Source: an archaeon (lineage in GTDB: Archaea > Nanobdellota > Nanobdellia > Pacearchaeales > GW2011-AR1). From it: 64,000 nucleotides of DNA. Location: assembly GCA_018694115.1 (NCBI GenBank), contig JABHNB010000005.1:91692-155691 (forward strand), given 5' to 3'. Positions within the stretch are counted from its first letter, which is position 1. The number at the start of each line of letters is the position of its first letter. Under the pieces are notes generated by a model that made no database searches, was not told the DNA's origin, and saw nothing but the letters and a program-made list of their open reading frames with translations. The position numbers were made by a program, and so were the translations under genes. This document shows, in pieces, positions 51,122 to 59,719 of the stretch.

Positions 51122-52776
51122 TGACAATACTAACTCTAAATCGTAAAGAACTTGAAAAGAAAGTTGGCAAAATTACTTCAGAGGTAGAAGATAAAATCAC
51201 CATGATGGGCACACCCATAGAAGAAGTCACAGATGATGAAGTCTCCGTAGAGGTTTTTCCTAACCGGCCAGATCTTCTAAGCCTTCAAAACTTTGCAAGG
51301 GCAGTTAATCAGATTAGGGGGAGGACGAAAGTTGCTAGTTTTAAGATTAACAAACCAGAAAAGGATTATTTTGTTACAGTTGATAAATCGGTTAAGGGTG
51401 TGCGACCGTTTACTGCGTGTGCAGTAGTTAGGGGATTGAAATTTGATGATGAGAAGATTAAGAGTGTGATTGACATGCAGGAGAAGTTGCATGGAAGCTA
51501 TGGTCGAAACCGGAGGAAACTTGCGCTTGGAATATATCCCCTTGAGGAGATAACTTTTCCATTGAAATATACTACAGGTAAACCTGACGAAATTAAGTTT
51601 CTGGCGCTTGAGGCTAAGCGTGAAATGACTGGACGTCAAATATTGAGTCAGCACCCTACTGGACGTGAATATGGACACTTACTTAAGGGGTGTGATCTAT
51701 TTCCTATTTATCAAGATAGTGCCGGGGAAATTTTATCGATGCCCCCAATTACGAATTCGCATAAGACTGGGAAAATAACCGAAAAAACGAAAGAGATTTT
51801 TATTGAGTGCTCCGGTTTCAGTAAGGAATATTTGAGAAAAACTATCAAGATCGTTGTGTCTACTTTCGCGGAGATGGGTGGGAAGATTTATGCCATGCAG
51901 GTAAAGGATGCTAAGGGCGGAAATTTTACATCCCCAAATATGGATTCAGAAGAAATGCAGTTTGATATAAAAAATATCAACAAAAATCTTGGAATCGAAC
52001 TTAATGAGAAAGAAATAAAAAAGAATTTGGAGAAAATGGGCATCGGATATGAGAACAAAAAAGGAAAATCTATTGCCCTAATTCCTGCCTATAGAACTGA
52101 CATCTTACATTGGATTGATCTAGTTGAAGAAGTAGCAATTGCATACGGATATGATAATTTTGAACCCGAAATTCCAGAAATCTCTACGATTGCAGAAGAA
52201 GATCCGGCAGCGAAGACAAAAAGAGTAATCGGAAATGCTCTTGCAGGCCTAGGACTTCTAGAAACTTCCTCATTCCATCTAACAACAAAGAAGAATATCA
52301 AAAGAATGCATTTCGATTATAACGACTTTATCGAAGTTGAAGATTCAAAAACTGAAAGGGATGTTCTAAGAATGGATATGCTAACAAATTTACTTCAGAT
52401 TTTCTCAGAGAATTCCAACTCACAATATCCTCAAAAGATTTTTGAGATGGGCAAGGTCTTTTCAAAAGACACAGAGAATAAAACCGAAACTGGAATAAAA
52501 GAATCCGAAAGTCTAGCAATTGCACTAGCAGATGAAAAAACAAACTTTACAGATCTAAAGATGATCCTTGATTATTTATTCAAGATGCTCGATATAGAAT
52601 ATACTCTAGAAAACGCAGAGAATAACAATTACATCGCAGGCAGAGTCGGCAAGATTCTCGTAGATGGAAAAGAGATAGGATTCATCGGAGAGGTCGCACC
52701 AAGAGTTATGAGTAACTGGAAGATCAAAGTGCCAATTGCCGCATTAGAGATTGATCTTGGTCAGTTGTTAAATTAA
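51121..52776 (+). CDS. pheT: Phenylalanyl-tRNA synthetase beta subunit
   Basis: 551 residues, the archaeal length. B1-like domain, B3/B4 (VEVFPNRPDLLSLQNFAR; KGCDLFPIYQDSAGEILSMPP), B5 (RTDILHWIDLVEEVAIAYGYDN) and the catalytic-like core. Third-base use changes to G/T-ending between about 51300 and 51960 and back to A/C-ending. Confidence 0.95.
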   Translation: MTILTLNRKELEKKVGKITSEVEDKITMMGTPIEEVTDDEVSVEVFPNRPDLLSLQNFARAVNQIRGRTKVASFKINKPEKDYFVTVDKSVKGVRPFTACAVVRGLKFDDEKIKSVIDMQEKLHGSYGRNRRKLALGIYPLEEITFPLKYTTGKPDEIKFLALEAKREMTGRQILSQHPTGREYGHLLKGCDLFPIYQDSAGEILSMPPITNSHKTGKITEKTKEIFIECSGFSKEYLRKTIKIVVSTFAEMGGKIYAMQVKDAKGGNFTSPNMDSEEMQFDIKNINKNLGIELNEKEIKKNLEKMGIGYENKKGKSIALIPAYRTDILHWIDLVEEVAIAYGYDNFEPEIPEISTIAEEDPAAKTKRVIGNALAGLGLLETSSFHLTTKKNIKRMHFDYNDFIEVEDSKTERDVLRMDMLTNLLQIFSENSNSQYPQKIFEMGKVFSKDTENKTETGIKESESLAIALADEKTNFTDLKMILDYLFKMLDIEYTLENAENNNYIAGRVGKILVDGKEIGFIGEVAPRVMSNWKIKVPIAALEIDLGQLLN

Positions 52777-52805
52777 AAAAATTTAAATTAGTTTTTCTGG
52801 TTCCA

Positions 52806-53222
52806 TTAAGGTAACATTCTTGCAAGCTTATCTGGGTCGTAACGATCTTTCCAGAATCTTGAAGAACGGTATTCCTCCGGAGTCCTTCCCCCCACCAATA
52901 CATCTATCAGAGTTTTTGTATACATCGCATTGAAACCCATTTCCTTGGCCATATCAAGATTCATCGGATCACCAGTAACTAGGACCAAGTTATCTTTGCC
53001 GACGCCATCCATCCTTTCAACGATCTTCCCAAAATCCCATACGCCACTTCCCAGTACATACCCTCCGAATACTGAATTTGCATTAGTTACTCTGGCCTGA
53101 GGTATATTTCGATCACTAGCGAATATTGGGAGGTATCCCCTATCTGCAAGATCCTTACAAATTGTCATCACATCTGGGCCTTCATTTCGGAAAACTAGAA
53201 TCCTTTTAGTTTCACTTTCCAT
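52806..53222 (-). CDS. Hypothetical protein, 138 residues
   Basis: Alpha/beta protein with ILVFRNEGPDVMTICKDLA, YLPIFASDRNIP, LVLVTGDPMNLDMAKEMGF. The order suggests a Rossmann-like or PIN-like sheet, but no family is clear. Overlaps the SDR gene by 11 nt, so co-expressed with it. Confidence 0.5.
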   Translation of the reverse strand: MESETKRILVFRNEGPDVMTICKDLADRGYLPIFASDRNIPQARVTNANSVFGGYVLGSGVWDFGKIVERMDGVGKDNLVLVTGDPMNLDMAKEMGFNAMYTKTLIDVLVGGRTPEEYRSSRFWKDRYDPDKLARMLP

Positions 53223-53940
53223 TAGGTTTATTGCCTCCTTTCATTAAATTTTCCTCAATCTTGCCACATGGAGAAACCTTACAAATTAAACCGGGGACCT
53301 GGTTCTCCAAACTATGTTTGATTATGCTCTTAGAAACTTTATTCACGCTTCCAAGATTCTCCTGGGGAATCTCGCTAAATCCAATCCTTTCAAAAGAGGA
53401 CCGAACTTCACCGTATCCTGGAGTTTTCATGGAAGGCACACAAAAGCAAGAGATATTATTTTCATCTGAATTCTCCCTAACAAATTCAATCAACTTGTGC
53501 TTGGCCTTGATATAGGGCACTAGTAATGAGCAATCATCACGTAAGGACCATTTACTTCCAATTGTTATGATTCTGCCATCTTCTGCCGCATGAACGTTTC
53601 GGGATAGCATATCTAGGGCCTGAGAAACATATCCCAGATTACATTGCATAGTAATCTCAAAATCTTTCTCCATTAGATCTACAGGCCTTCTAGCTCTTGC
53701 GAAGCCAGCAACACATGCCAGAACATCAATTTTTGGGAGAGATCGCCTTATCTTCCGTAATATTCTTCTAAATGCCTTCTTATCGGAGAGATCACATCTA
53801 AATGTGCTGTCTTCAGATCTACCGATGGTGAATACTTCGAACTTTCTCTTGGCCAACTCATCAGAAATGGCTTTTCCAAATCCCCGAGTTCCACCTATGA
53901 CTAGCGCAGATTTCATTTTGCTTTCCATTTTACCTTCCAT
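53212..53940 (-). CDS. Short-chain dehydrogenase/reductase
   Basis: 242 residues. ALVIGGTRGFGKAISDELAK (NAD(P) binding), CDLSDKKAFRR, VLACVAGFARAR (NAG-like), IITIGSKWS and PYIKAKHKLIEF (Y-x-x-x-K). Substrate unknown. Divergent from the Lrp regulator, which may control it. Ribosome site GGAAGGTAA-like stretch and two alternative in-frame ATGs near the start. Confidence 0.82.
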   Translation of the reverse strand: MEGKMESKMKSALVIGGTRGFGKAISDELAKRKFEVFTIGRSEDSTFRCDLSDKKAFRRILRKIRRSLPKIDVLACVAGFARARRPVDLMEKDFEITMQCNLGYVSQALDMLSRNVHAAEDGRIITIGSKWSLRDDCSLLVPYIKAKHKLIEFVRENSDENNISCFCVPSMKTPGYGEVRSSFERIGFSEIPQENLGSVNKVSKSIIKHSLENQVPGLICKVSPCGKIEENLMKGGNKPNGK

Positions 53941-53976
53941 TACTTACTTAAATCACCTACGTTAATATAAATAACT

Positions 53977-54026
53977 GAATAATATTCGATAAACAAGCGA
54001 AAAACTTATAAATAATGGAATATTAT
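53977..54026. promoter_or_regulatory. Lrp/SDR divergent operator region
   Basis: GAATAATATTC (53977-53987) is a perfect palindrome around a central A, and GAATATTAT lies at 54018-54026; both carry the half site GAATA. The TATA box of the Lrp gene (CTTATAAAT, about 54005-54013) lies between them, and that of the SDR gene (minus) at about 53963-53974. This fits an autoregulated Lrp-type operator; binding is inferred. Confidence 0.5.
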
Positions 54027-54041
54027 ACGAATTAGGCTAAA

Positions 54042-54497
54042 ATGAAAGATATAACTCCAAAACTGATAAATCTGTTTAAACAAGGATATTGTGCCCCCCA
54101 GATATCTAGGATATCAAAAAAGATCAAGGAGCCGAGCACAACGATTCATTATAACATTAAGAAACTAGAAAAAGAAGGAAAAATAAAATCTTACAAGGCT
54201 GTTTTTGACTATAAAAAAATTGGAGAAGGTCATTGCACATATATTCTTGTTAACCTTCTTCCTTCAAGGTATGGTAGCCCTGAAGAGGCTGCTCGCGACA
54301 TTGCAAAAGATTCCCGAGTTGAAAGCATTGATATTTGTACTGGGGATTATGAACTCCTCGTTAAATTAAGGACAAAAGATATTGATGAATATTATGAATA
54401 TATCAAGACCTCTGTAAAGAAATTTGGTTTTGCAAAAACAGTTTCCATGACTTCATTAAAACAACTCAAAACAGAATTTGTTGAAACCGAAGATTAA
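54042..54497 (+). CDS. Lrp/AsnC-family transcription regulator
   Basis: 151 residues. N-terminal HTH (CAPQISRISKKIKEPSTTIHYNIKKLEKEGKI in outline: winged helix at about 15-50) and a C-terminal RAM domain (YILVNLLPSR, IDICTGDYELLVKLRT). Senses small ligands, often amino acids. Likely controls the divergent SDR gene and itself. Confidence 0.88.
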   Translation: MKDITPKLINLFKQGYCAPQISRISKKIKEPSTTIHYNIKKLEKEGKIKSYKAVFDYKKIGEGHCTYILVNLLPSRYGSPEEAARDIAKDSRVESIDICTGDYELLVKLRTKDIDEYYEYIKTSVKKFGFAKTVSMTSLKQLKTEFVETED

Positions 54498-54498
54498 T

Positions 54499-54993
54499 CT
54501 ATCCAAAATATCCGCCGTTATTAACCTTCTCACCGCCTTCAAAAGACTTATCAAACTTGCCAATCAAATTCAAAATCTCGCCCTTTAACCCTTGCCACAT
54601 CCCAAAGGAATCAAAAACAAACTTTGCTTCTTCTCTCTCATCATAAACTGTATCTCTTTCCATTGCTCTAAGTTGGAACTGCGCAAGCTTCTTGTAAATC
54701 TCTCGAATACTTTTTTTATCAGTTTCATCAAGTCCTTTTAGAACAGAGAAGATAAACATTGGGGGTGAAGACGGATTCATCAAAGTCTCAAACAAATGAA
54801 AGTATGCAGTAAACTTCTCATTAATCGCTCGTCTAATCTCACGAAGCGGATATCTAGTAAGTTTATCAAATGATTTCTCTATATCAAAATCTTCAGAAAG
54901 TCCATCAAAATCTGGCAAAGTATACATTCCCTTAAGCCGATCATATTCCTTTACAACTTCTTCAATGACTTCACAATTTTCATCGTTTTCCAT
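54499..54993 (-). CDS. Hypothetical helical protein, 164 residues
   Basis: Soluble helical protein: DKLTRYPLREIRRAINEKF, HLFETLMNPSSPPMFIFSVL, DETDKKSIREIYKKLAQFQ. Looks like a conserved archaeal hypothetical; no motif points to a function. Convergent with the Lrp gene. Confidence 0.55.
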   Translation of the reverse strand: MENDENCEVIEEVVKEYDRLKGMYTLPDFDGLSEDFDIEKSFDKLTRYPLREIRRAINEKFTAYFHLFETLMNPSSPPMFIFSVLKGLDETDKKSIREIYKKLAQFQLRAMERDTVYDEREEAKFVFDSFGMWQGLKGEILNLIGKFDKSFEGGEKVNNGGYFG

Positions 54994-55045
54994 AGAAAGA
55001 GCACTAAGAAAGGATTTATAAATTTAAGTAATGAAGAAATATCAC

Positions 55046-55118
55046 GCCGCCTTGGCTCAGTTGGTAGAGCGTTACATTGGTAATGTAAAGGTCCCGGGTT
55101 CGATCCCCGGAGGTGGCT
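55046..55118 (+). tRNA. tRNA-Thr (anticodon GGT)
   Basis: Acceptor GCCGCCT/AGGTGGC, D-arm, anticodon stem TTACA/TGTAA with loop TTGGTAA, T-arm CCGGG-TTCGATC-CCCGG. CCA not encoded. Its 3' part is duplicated downstream. Confidence 0.95.
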
Positions 55119-55132
55119 TCAAGGATCTTTAC
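55096..55132 (+). repeat. tRNA-Thr 3' end direct repeat, copy 1
   Basis: 37 bp covering the last 23 nt of tRNA-Thr and 14 nt of downstream flank; identical to 55207-55243. Confidence 0.9.
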
Positions 55133-55206
55133 GTAAAGGTTGAGCATCTTTGCTCGAATTTTCTTTATATTCAAAAATCAGAAAATTTCAGAGTGAAATG
55201 CGAATA

Positions 55207-55243
55207 GGGTTCGATCCCCGGAGGTGGCTTCAAGGATCTTTAC
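55207..55243 (+). repeat. tRNA-Thr 3' end direct repeat, copy 2
   Basis: Exact copy, 111 nt downstream. The 74 bp between the copies contain TTTGCTCGAA (55149-55158) and end in GCGAATA; the 55119-55268 gap has no gene. Confidence 0.9.
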
Positions 55244-55268
55244 CCCACTATAAAGATATAATCCCCCC

Positions 55269-55598
55269 TTATCTTCTTCCGTCTTCCCTTTTACTAGAAT
55301 TATCAATTTTGATTACATCACCAACCATATTGACGGTTTCAACACCGACATCCCAGAGTCCCGAAGCTGTCTGTCCCAACCATCCAAAATACACATAAAC
55401 CGCATTAACAATTCCCTTCGGAGAGTTAAGCTCAATTTGATCTGAAGAGAAAACTCCTACAATCGAAAAGTAAATCAGAAATCCAATTACAATCCCCACA
55501 ACTATCTTTACCTTCCTTCCATGATGTTCAATCTTCATATATGCAAAAAGAAGAAAGACGCATACTACCAGTACAATTAAAGTTGATACACCTATCAT
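55269..55598 (-). CDS. Small membrane protein, 109 residues
   Basis: Two hydrophobic helices at about 2-20 and 31-49, then an extracellular-looking part with YVYFGWLGQTASGLWDVGVE. No family assigned; its own TATA-like box lies upstream (minus strand TTTTTATAAGAG near 55625). Confidence 0.5.
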   Translation of the reverse strand: MIGVSTLIVLVVCVFLLFAYMKIEHHGRKVKIVVGIVIGFLIYFSIVGVFSSDQIELNSPKGIVNAVYVYFGWLGQTASGLWDVGVETVNMVGDVIKIDNSSKREDGRR

Positions 55599-55658
55599 AT
55601 CAAGCTAAGGCAGTACTCTTATAAAAATGTTTTTATAGTAAGATTTCTACATACTACT

Positions 55659-56234
55659 ATGAAAAAGGGGTTAAAGATATATCTTTTCCGTCACGGGAGA
55701 ACAGAGTATAATGTGGGTGGAAAGTTTACCGGACACAATAAGACAAGGCTCACAAAAAGTGGAATAGATGACGCAAAAATAGTCGCAATCAGATTAAAGA
55801 ACAAGAAGTTTCAAGTTGCCTTCAAGACAAAACTTCCAAGATCTACCGAAACACTAAAAGAAGTTCTAAAGTTCCATCCAGAGTGTAAAACAACCATAGA
55901 AGACAACAAGATGATCGAGAGGGCCTATGGGACCCTTCAAGGAAGCACACATCTATCTGTTGTAAAAAAACACGGTCCAGCTAAATACGACCTATGGCAT
56001 CGGGGTTGGACAAATCGCCCACCAAAGGGAGAATCATTCGCAGATGTGGAAAAGAGAGTTAAGAAATTCATCACCAATCTAAAGAAATTCATGAAAAAGA
56101 ATAATGTTAATGTTGCAATCTCAGCACACGGTAATTCAATAAGACTTTTCAGAAGGATAATGGAAGGAATTTCCATAAAAGAAACAACTCAAATCTTCGT
56201 GCCTTATGACGTATATTTTGAGTACGATGTTTGA
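55659..56234 (+). CDS. Histidine phosphatase (phosphoglycerate-mutase-like)
   Basis: 191 residues. LFRHGRTEYN (RHG), then TKLPRSTETLKE, IERAYGTLQG and AISAHGNSIRLF (second catalytic His). Phosphomonoesterase or 2,3-bisphosphoglycerate mutase; WHRGWTNRPPKGES matches the mutase loop in position. Confidence 0.85.
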   Translation: MKKGLKIYLFRHGRTEYNVGGKFTGHNKTRLTKSGIDDAKIVAIRLKNKKFQVAFKTKLPRSTETLKEVLKFHPECKTTIEDNKMIERAYGTLQGSTHLSVVKKHGPAKYDLWHRGWTNRPPKGESFADVEKRVKKFITNLKKFMKKNNVNVAISAHGNSIRLFRRIMEGISIKETTQIFVPYDVYFEYDV

Positions 56235-56245
56235 TTTGGAAAAAA

Positions 56246-57079
56246 TTACGTAATTAACATTTTTTTTGGATTCTTGGATAAATATAAATAAATTCCACAA
56301 GCTACACAATCCGCAGTTACCGCTGGGACAACATTCTTATGGTCAGAATTTCTAATAATAGTAAAAGCTTCTTCAACTTTTTTAGTGATGCTGTGTTTAC
56401 GAGATCTTTCCATGGCCTCCGTAAATTTTTGTGTAACTGGGAAACCTCCAGTAAATTCCTTATCCCAAATTTTACTCGAATACCTTTTTGTATCTTTAAG
56501 ATCTAAATCGTAATATTCAAGGACATTCCGTGCCCTTCCATGTGGGGGTACTGGCCTATCAAACATTCCGCTTATATCATAGGCTGCCCTCTTCAACTTA
56601 ATCAAGTAATCAACATCCTTTCTTGAGGTATTCCCCAATACCTCTACGGTTTTACGCAAAATCTCCCCTGTTGTCAATTGATGGCTTGGATCAAATAATA
56701 GTTGGGCAGTAACAATTGGGGTAAGCATTTCAATTATTCCATGATTAATTCTGCCTCCCCTCCGGTTCTTTTTACTATCTAGTTGGGCCTGATATCCTAA
56801 ATCATAGATAACTTCCGGCTGTCGTTTCGAGGATAAGACTCTTTGAGCCAAGTCCTCAAAAGCATCTCCGATATTAATTCCTGCAGCTAAAAAGAATTCA
56901 AGTTTCTGATGACTATTCAAATTTGTAGAACGTGTAGTGAGCCCCTCTTTCTCTGATAGTGGTTCAAGTGAACAAGCTAACTGAATAAATCTTCTCGTAT
57001 CTCGGGGATTACGGGAGTTATCTAAACCCTGATGAATCTTCCGGACAAGATCATTATATTTCCGTGTATTTTCGTTCAT
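56246..57079 (-). CDS. Hypothetical protein, 277 residues
   Basis: From the ATG at 57079, with TATA-like AATTTATAG about 25 nt upstream. Helical, with QKLEFFLAAGINIGDAF, INHGIIEMLTPIVTAQLLF, and a late Cys pair (ADCVACGIYLYL). There is a faint likeness in helix layout to CitG-type proteins, not enough for a call. Confidence 0.5.
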   Translation of the reverse strand: MNENTRKYNDLVRKIHQGLDNSRNPRDTRRFIQLACSLEPLSEKEGLTTRSTNLNSHQKLEFFLAAGINIGDAFEDLAQRVLSSKRQPEVIYDLGYQAQLDSKKNRRGGRINHGIIEMLTPIVTAQLLFDPSHQLTTGEILRKTVEVLGNTSRKDVDYLIKLKRAAYDISGMFDRPVPPHGRARNVLEYYDLDLKDTKRYSSKIWDKEFTGGFPVTQKFTEAMERSRKHSITKKVEEAFTIIRNSDHKNVVPAVTADCVACGIYLYLSKNPKKMLIT

Positions 57080-57213
57080 TTTGATCAATCATATCATCTC
57101 TATAAATTTAGGCAACAAATATCGATTTATAAATATGACTTTTGTTACTCAAATAGTCTATAATATGATCCATCAACCAATATTCATAAATAGTTCAATT
57201 TTGTTTAGATAAT

Positions 57214-57333
57214 ATGAAAATCAACTGGAGTAAAGTATTTGCATGGATGATCATTCTATTGTTTATTGGAACAATTATTGCTGTTGCCTTAGTGAATATA
57301 GCCAATATTAATATCTTAAATAAAACTCCTTAA
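57214..57333 (+). CDS. Single-helix small membrane protein, 39 residues
   Basis: MKINWSKVFAWMIILLFIG, then a hydrophobic helix to about residue 30 and a short polar end. TATA-like ATTCATAAATAG about 25 nt before the ATG supports expression. Missed by length-filtered gene calling. Confidence 0.45.
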   Translation: MKINWSKVFAWMIILLFIGTIIAVALVNIANINILNKTP

Positions 57334-57343
57334 GGAAATAATT

Positions 57344-57439
57344 ATGGCTCACAAAATCGGCAACCTTAAACTAAAGAACAGATTTCTCCTAGCGCCTATG
57401 CTAGGGCCGAATGATATTGTGTTTGAATATACAGTATAA
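57344..57439 (+). pseudogene. 5' fragment of a tRNA-dihydrouridine synthase gene
   Basis: 31 codons, MAHKIGNLKLKNRFLLAPML, then stop TAA. Closely matches the start of the intact dus gene at 58877 (MEDKIGNLKLKNRFILAPML). The first 33 nt after the start region are identical and the rest diverges mostly at third positions. The intact gene lies on the other side of the radical SAM gene. Confidence 0.8.
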
Positions 57440-57473
57440 TAATCCTTTTAAACCACTCTTCTTCTAAACGATT

Positions 57474-58847
57474 ATGCCTAAGAAGAAAATTGCATTAATT
57501 AATCCCAAGAATCCCCTCCGGGAGGGTGCTTCCCTGGGGTCGCTCAGTTTGGCAACCAATGCTGCCTTTATTCCAGATAATTATGATGTAGTAGTTGTTA
57601 ATCAGGCTTCTGGAGAAAAGATTCCAAGAGATACAAAACTTGCAGCTATTACTGTAAATACTGTTACTGCGAGAAACGCTTACAATCTTTCTGAGGAACT
57701 TAGGAGAGCGGGAATTCCAACAGTATTTGGAGGAGTTCATCCTTCTGTGCAGACCGAAGAAGCGAGGAAATACGCGAGTGCTGTTGTTGTTGGAGAGGGT
57801 GAAACTGTTTGGGATCAACTGCTTGATGATTTTGAGACAGGTAAATTAGAAGGAAAATTGTATACTCCTGGATCTTTTGATATGGCCGAATCAAGACTTC
57901 CAAGAAGAGAGCTAATGGGGCAGCCTTTTATGAATACTCTTCAGACATCTCGTGGATGCCCTTTGGGTTGTGATTTTTGTTCAGTTACTAATTTATATGG
58001 ATCTAAATATAAATACAAGCCGCTTGAATTGGTCGAAGAGGAATTGGCTCCGTTTAAGGGGAGGAGAGTCTTTTTGGTAGATGATAATTTCTTTGGTGTT
58101 GGCGAAGCGTCGGCGCAAAGAGCGAAAAATTTGATGGGGTTACTTAAAAAAGCTAATTTGAAATCCTGGATGGGGCAAACGTCTATAAATATTGCCAATA
58201 ATCCTGAGATATTGGGTTTGGCTAGAGAAAGCGGAGCGGCCGGTTTTTATATTGGTTTTGAATCATTGAGTGAATCTTTTTTGGATGCGATGAGTAAAAG
58301 AATAAATTTAAGGCAGGCAAGGAAAACAATTGCTATAGGGGAATATACTGAAGTAGAAGCCGCCTATGCTGGGGCGGTAAGAACAATTCAAGACCACGGT
58401 ATCGGTGTTTTTGGATCTTTTATATATGGCACGGATCATGATACCAATAGGAGTCTTGATAGATTAAGATGGTTTATAGGTAAATCTGGGATGGATACTG
58501 CTTACGTGAAACCTCTTACGCCTCTCCCTGGAACCAATGTGTACGATGATTTTGTAAGGGAGGGTAAGTTGTTTGATGATACATATTGGATGCAAGATAA
58601 TTATCCGGTCTTTACATTTAAGCCAAAGAATCTTTCTGCTAAGGACTTAACTAGGAATGCTGAGAGATTTGTTGGAATGTATAATTTGCCGAATTCGTTA
58701 TGGGGTGCTGCGAAGACTCTTGCCAGAACCAAAAATCCCGAAGCGGCATTTTTGAGTGGGATAAGTAACTGGGGCAATTATGCGTCGTATACTGCTTTTA
58801 GAAGAGAGAATAGTGATGCTATAAGGGATACTTTAGGGTCTCATTAA
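57474..58847 (+). CDS. B12-binding radical SAM protein
   Basis: 457 residues. Residues 1-140 form a cobalamin-binding-like domain (LINPKNPLREGASLGSLSLA, GIPTVFGGVHPSVQ, VVGEGETVWDQLL). The radical SAM cluster is TSRGCPLGCDFCSVTNL (CxxxCxxC). Then FLVDDNFFG and GFYIGFESLSE, as in the BchE/methyltransferase-like subgroup. Substrate unknown. Codons end mostly in G/T, and the gene sits between a dus 5' fragment and intact dus, suggesting insertion. Confidence 0.87.
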   Translation: MPKKKIALINPKNPLREGASLGSLSLATNAAFIPDNYDVVVVNQASGEKIPRDTKLAAITVNTVTARNAYNLSEELRRAGIPTVFGGVHPSVQTEEARKYASAVVVGEGETVWDQLLDDFETGKLEGKLYTPGSFDMAESRLPRRELMGQPFMNTLQTSRGCPLGCDFCSVTNLYGSKYKYKPLELVEEELAPFKGRRVFLVDDNFFGVGEASAQRAKNLMGLLKKANLKSWMGQTSINIANNPEILGLARESGAAGFYIGFESLSESFLDAMSKRINLRQARKTIAIGEYTEVEAAYAGAVRTIQDHGIGVFGSFIYGTDHDTNRSLDRLRWFIGKSGMDTAYVKPLTPLPGTNVYDDFVREGKLFDDTYWMQDNYPVFTFKPKNLSAKDLTRNAERFVGMYNLPNSLWGAAKTLARTKNPEAAFLSGISNWGNYASYTAFRRENSDAIRDTLGSH

Positions 58848-58876
58848 ATTAATAAGTGGCCAAGATATATAACTCT

Positions 58877-59719
58877 ATGGAAGATAAAATCGGCAACCTT
58901 AAACTAAAGAACAGATTTATCTTAGCACCCATGCTGGAACCTAACGACATAGCTTTCAGAATTCTATGTAAAAAGTCTGGAGCAGCACTAACCTACACCG
59001 GGATGACTAGTCCATTATCAAAACAAAAACTTCAATTACAAGATAAACCAGCCATGCAACTCTTCGGAAATTCAGAAAAAGGAATAAAAGAGTTCATGAA
59101 AAAATATGATAAAAAAGTCTCGCTCTGGGACTTTAACCTCGGATGTCCATCAAAACTCTCCAAAAGACTTTGTCATGGGGCATTTATGCATGACGATCTA
59201 GAAACAATAGAAAAGATCTTGAAAATAATGAGAGAATCAACAAAGAAACCAATTACCATCAAGCTAAGAAAATCAAAGAACGCAATTAAGATCGCAAAAC
59301 TCGCTGAGAAATATGTCGATGCAATCGGAATTCATCCGAGAACCTTCAAACAAGGATATTCGGGAGAACCAGACTTAGCATTCGCAAAGAAATTAAAAAA
59401 ATCCTCAAAGGTCCCAATCATTTATTCTGGAAACGTTGATGAAAAAAATGCAAAAGAACTTCTAAAAACATTCGACTTCGTTATGGTTGGACGTGAGGCG
59501 ATTGGAGATCCAAGAATTTTTGCAAGGTTATTGGGAAAGGATCTCAGGGCCGGATTCAAGGATTATCTAAAACTAGCAATAAAACACAAACTCTTCTTCA
59601 GACAAATAAAGTATCAAGCTATGAATTTTACTAAAGGTATCGAAGGGGCAAAGAAGCTGAGGTTAAAGCTTATTGGGGCAAAGAATGTGAGAGATATATC
59701 TGGGGCCATTAACCTCTAA
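58877..59719 (+). CDS. dus: tRNA-dihydrouridine synthase
   Basis: 280 residues from the ATG at 58877; a GTG at 58856 is possible, but the copy at 57344 starts at the equivalent ATG. TIM barrel with FMN motifs: FILAPMLEPNDIAFR, NLGCPSKLSKRLCHGAFM (catalytic Cys in GCP), TIKLRKSKNAI, GIHPRTFKQGYSG, IYSGNVD, VMVGREAIGDPRIF. Reduces uridines in tRNA. Confidence 0.92.
   Translation: MEDKIGNLKLKNRFILAPMLEPNDIAFRILCKKSGAALTYTGMTSPLSKQKLQLQDKPAMQLFGNSEKGIKEFMKKYDKKVSLWDFNLGCPSKLSKRLCHGAFMHDDLETIEKILKIMRESTKKPITIKLRKSKNAIKIAKLAEKYVDAIGIHPRTFKQGYSGEPDLAFAKKLKKSSKVPIIYSGNVDEKNAKELLKTFDFVMVGREAIGDPRIFARLLGKDLRAGFKDYLKLAIKHKLFFRQIKYQAMNFTKGIEGAKKLRLKLIGAKNVRDISGAINL

Noticed and set aside
55207..55243. 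A second tRNA gene
   Set aside because: Only the 3' part is present; no 5' acceptor, D-arm or anticodon arm.
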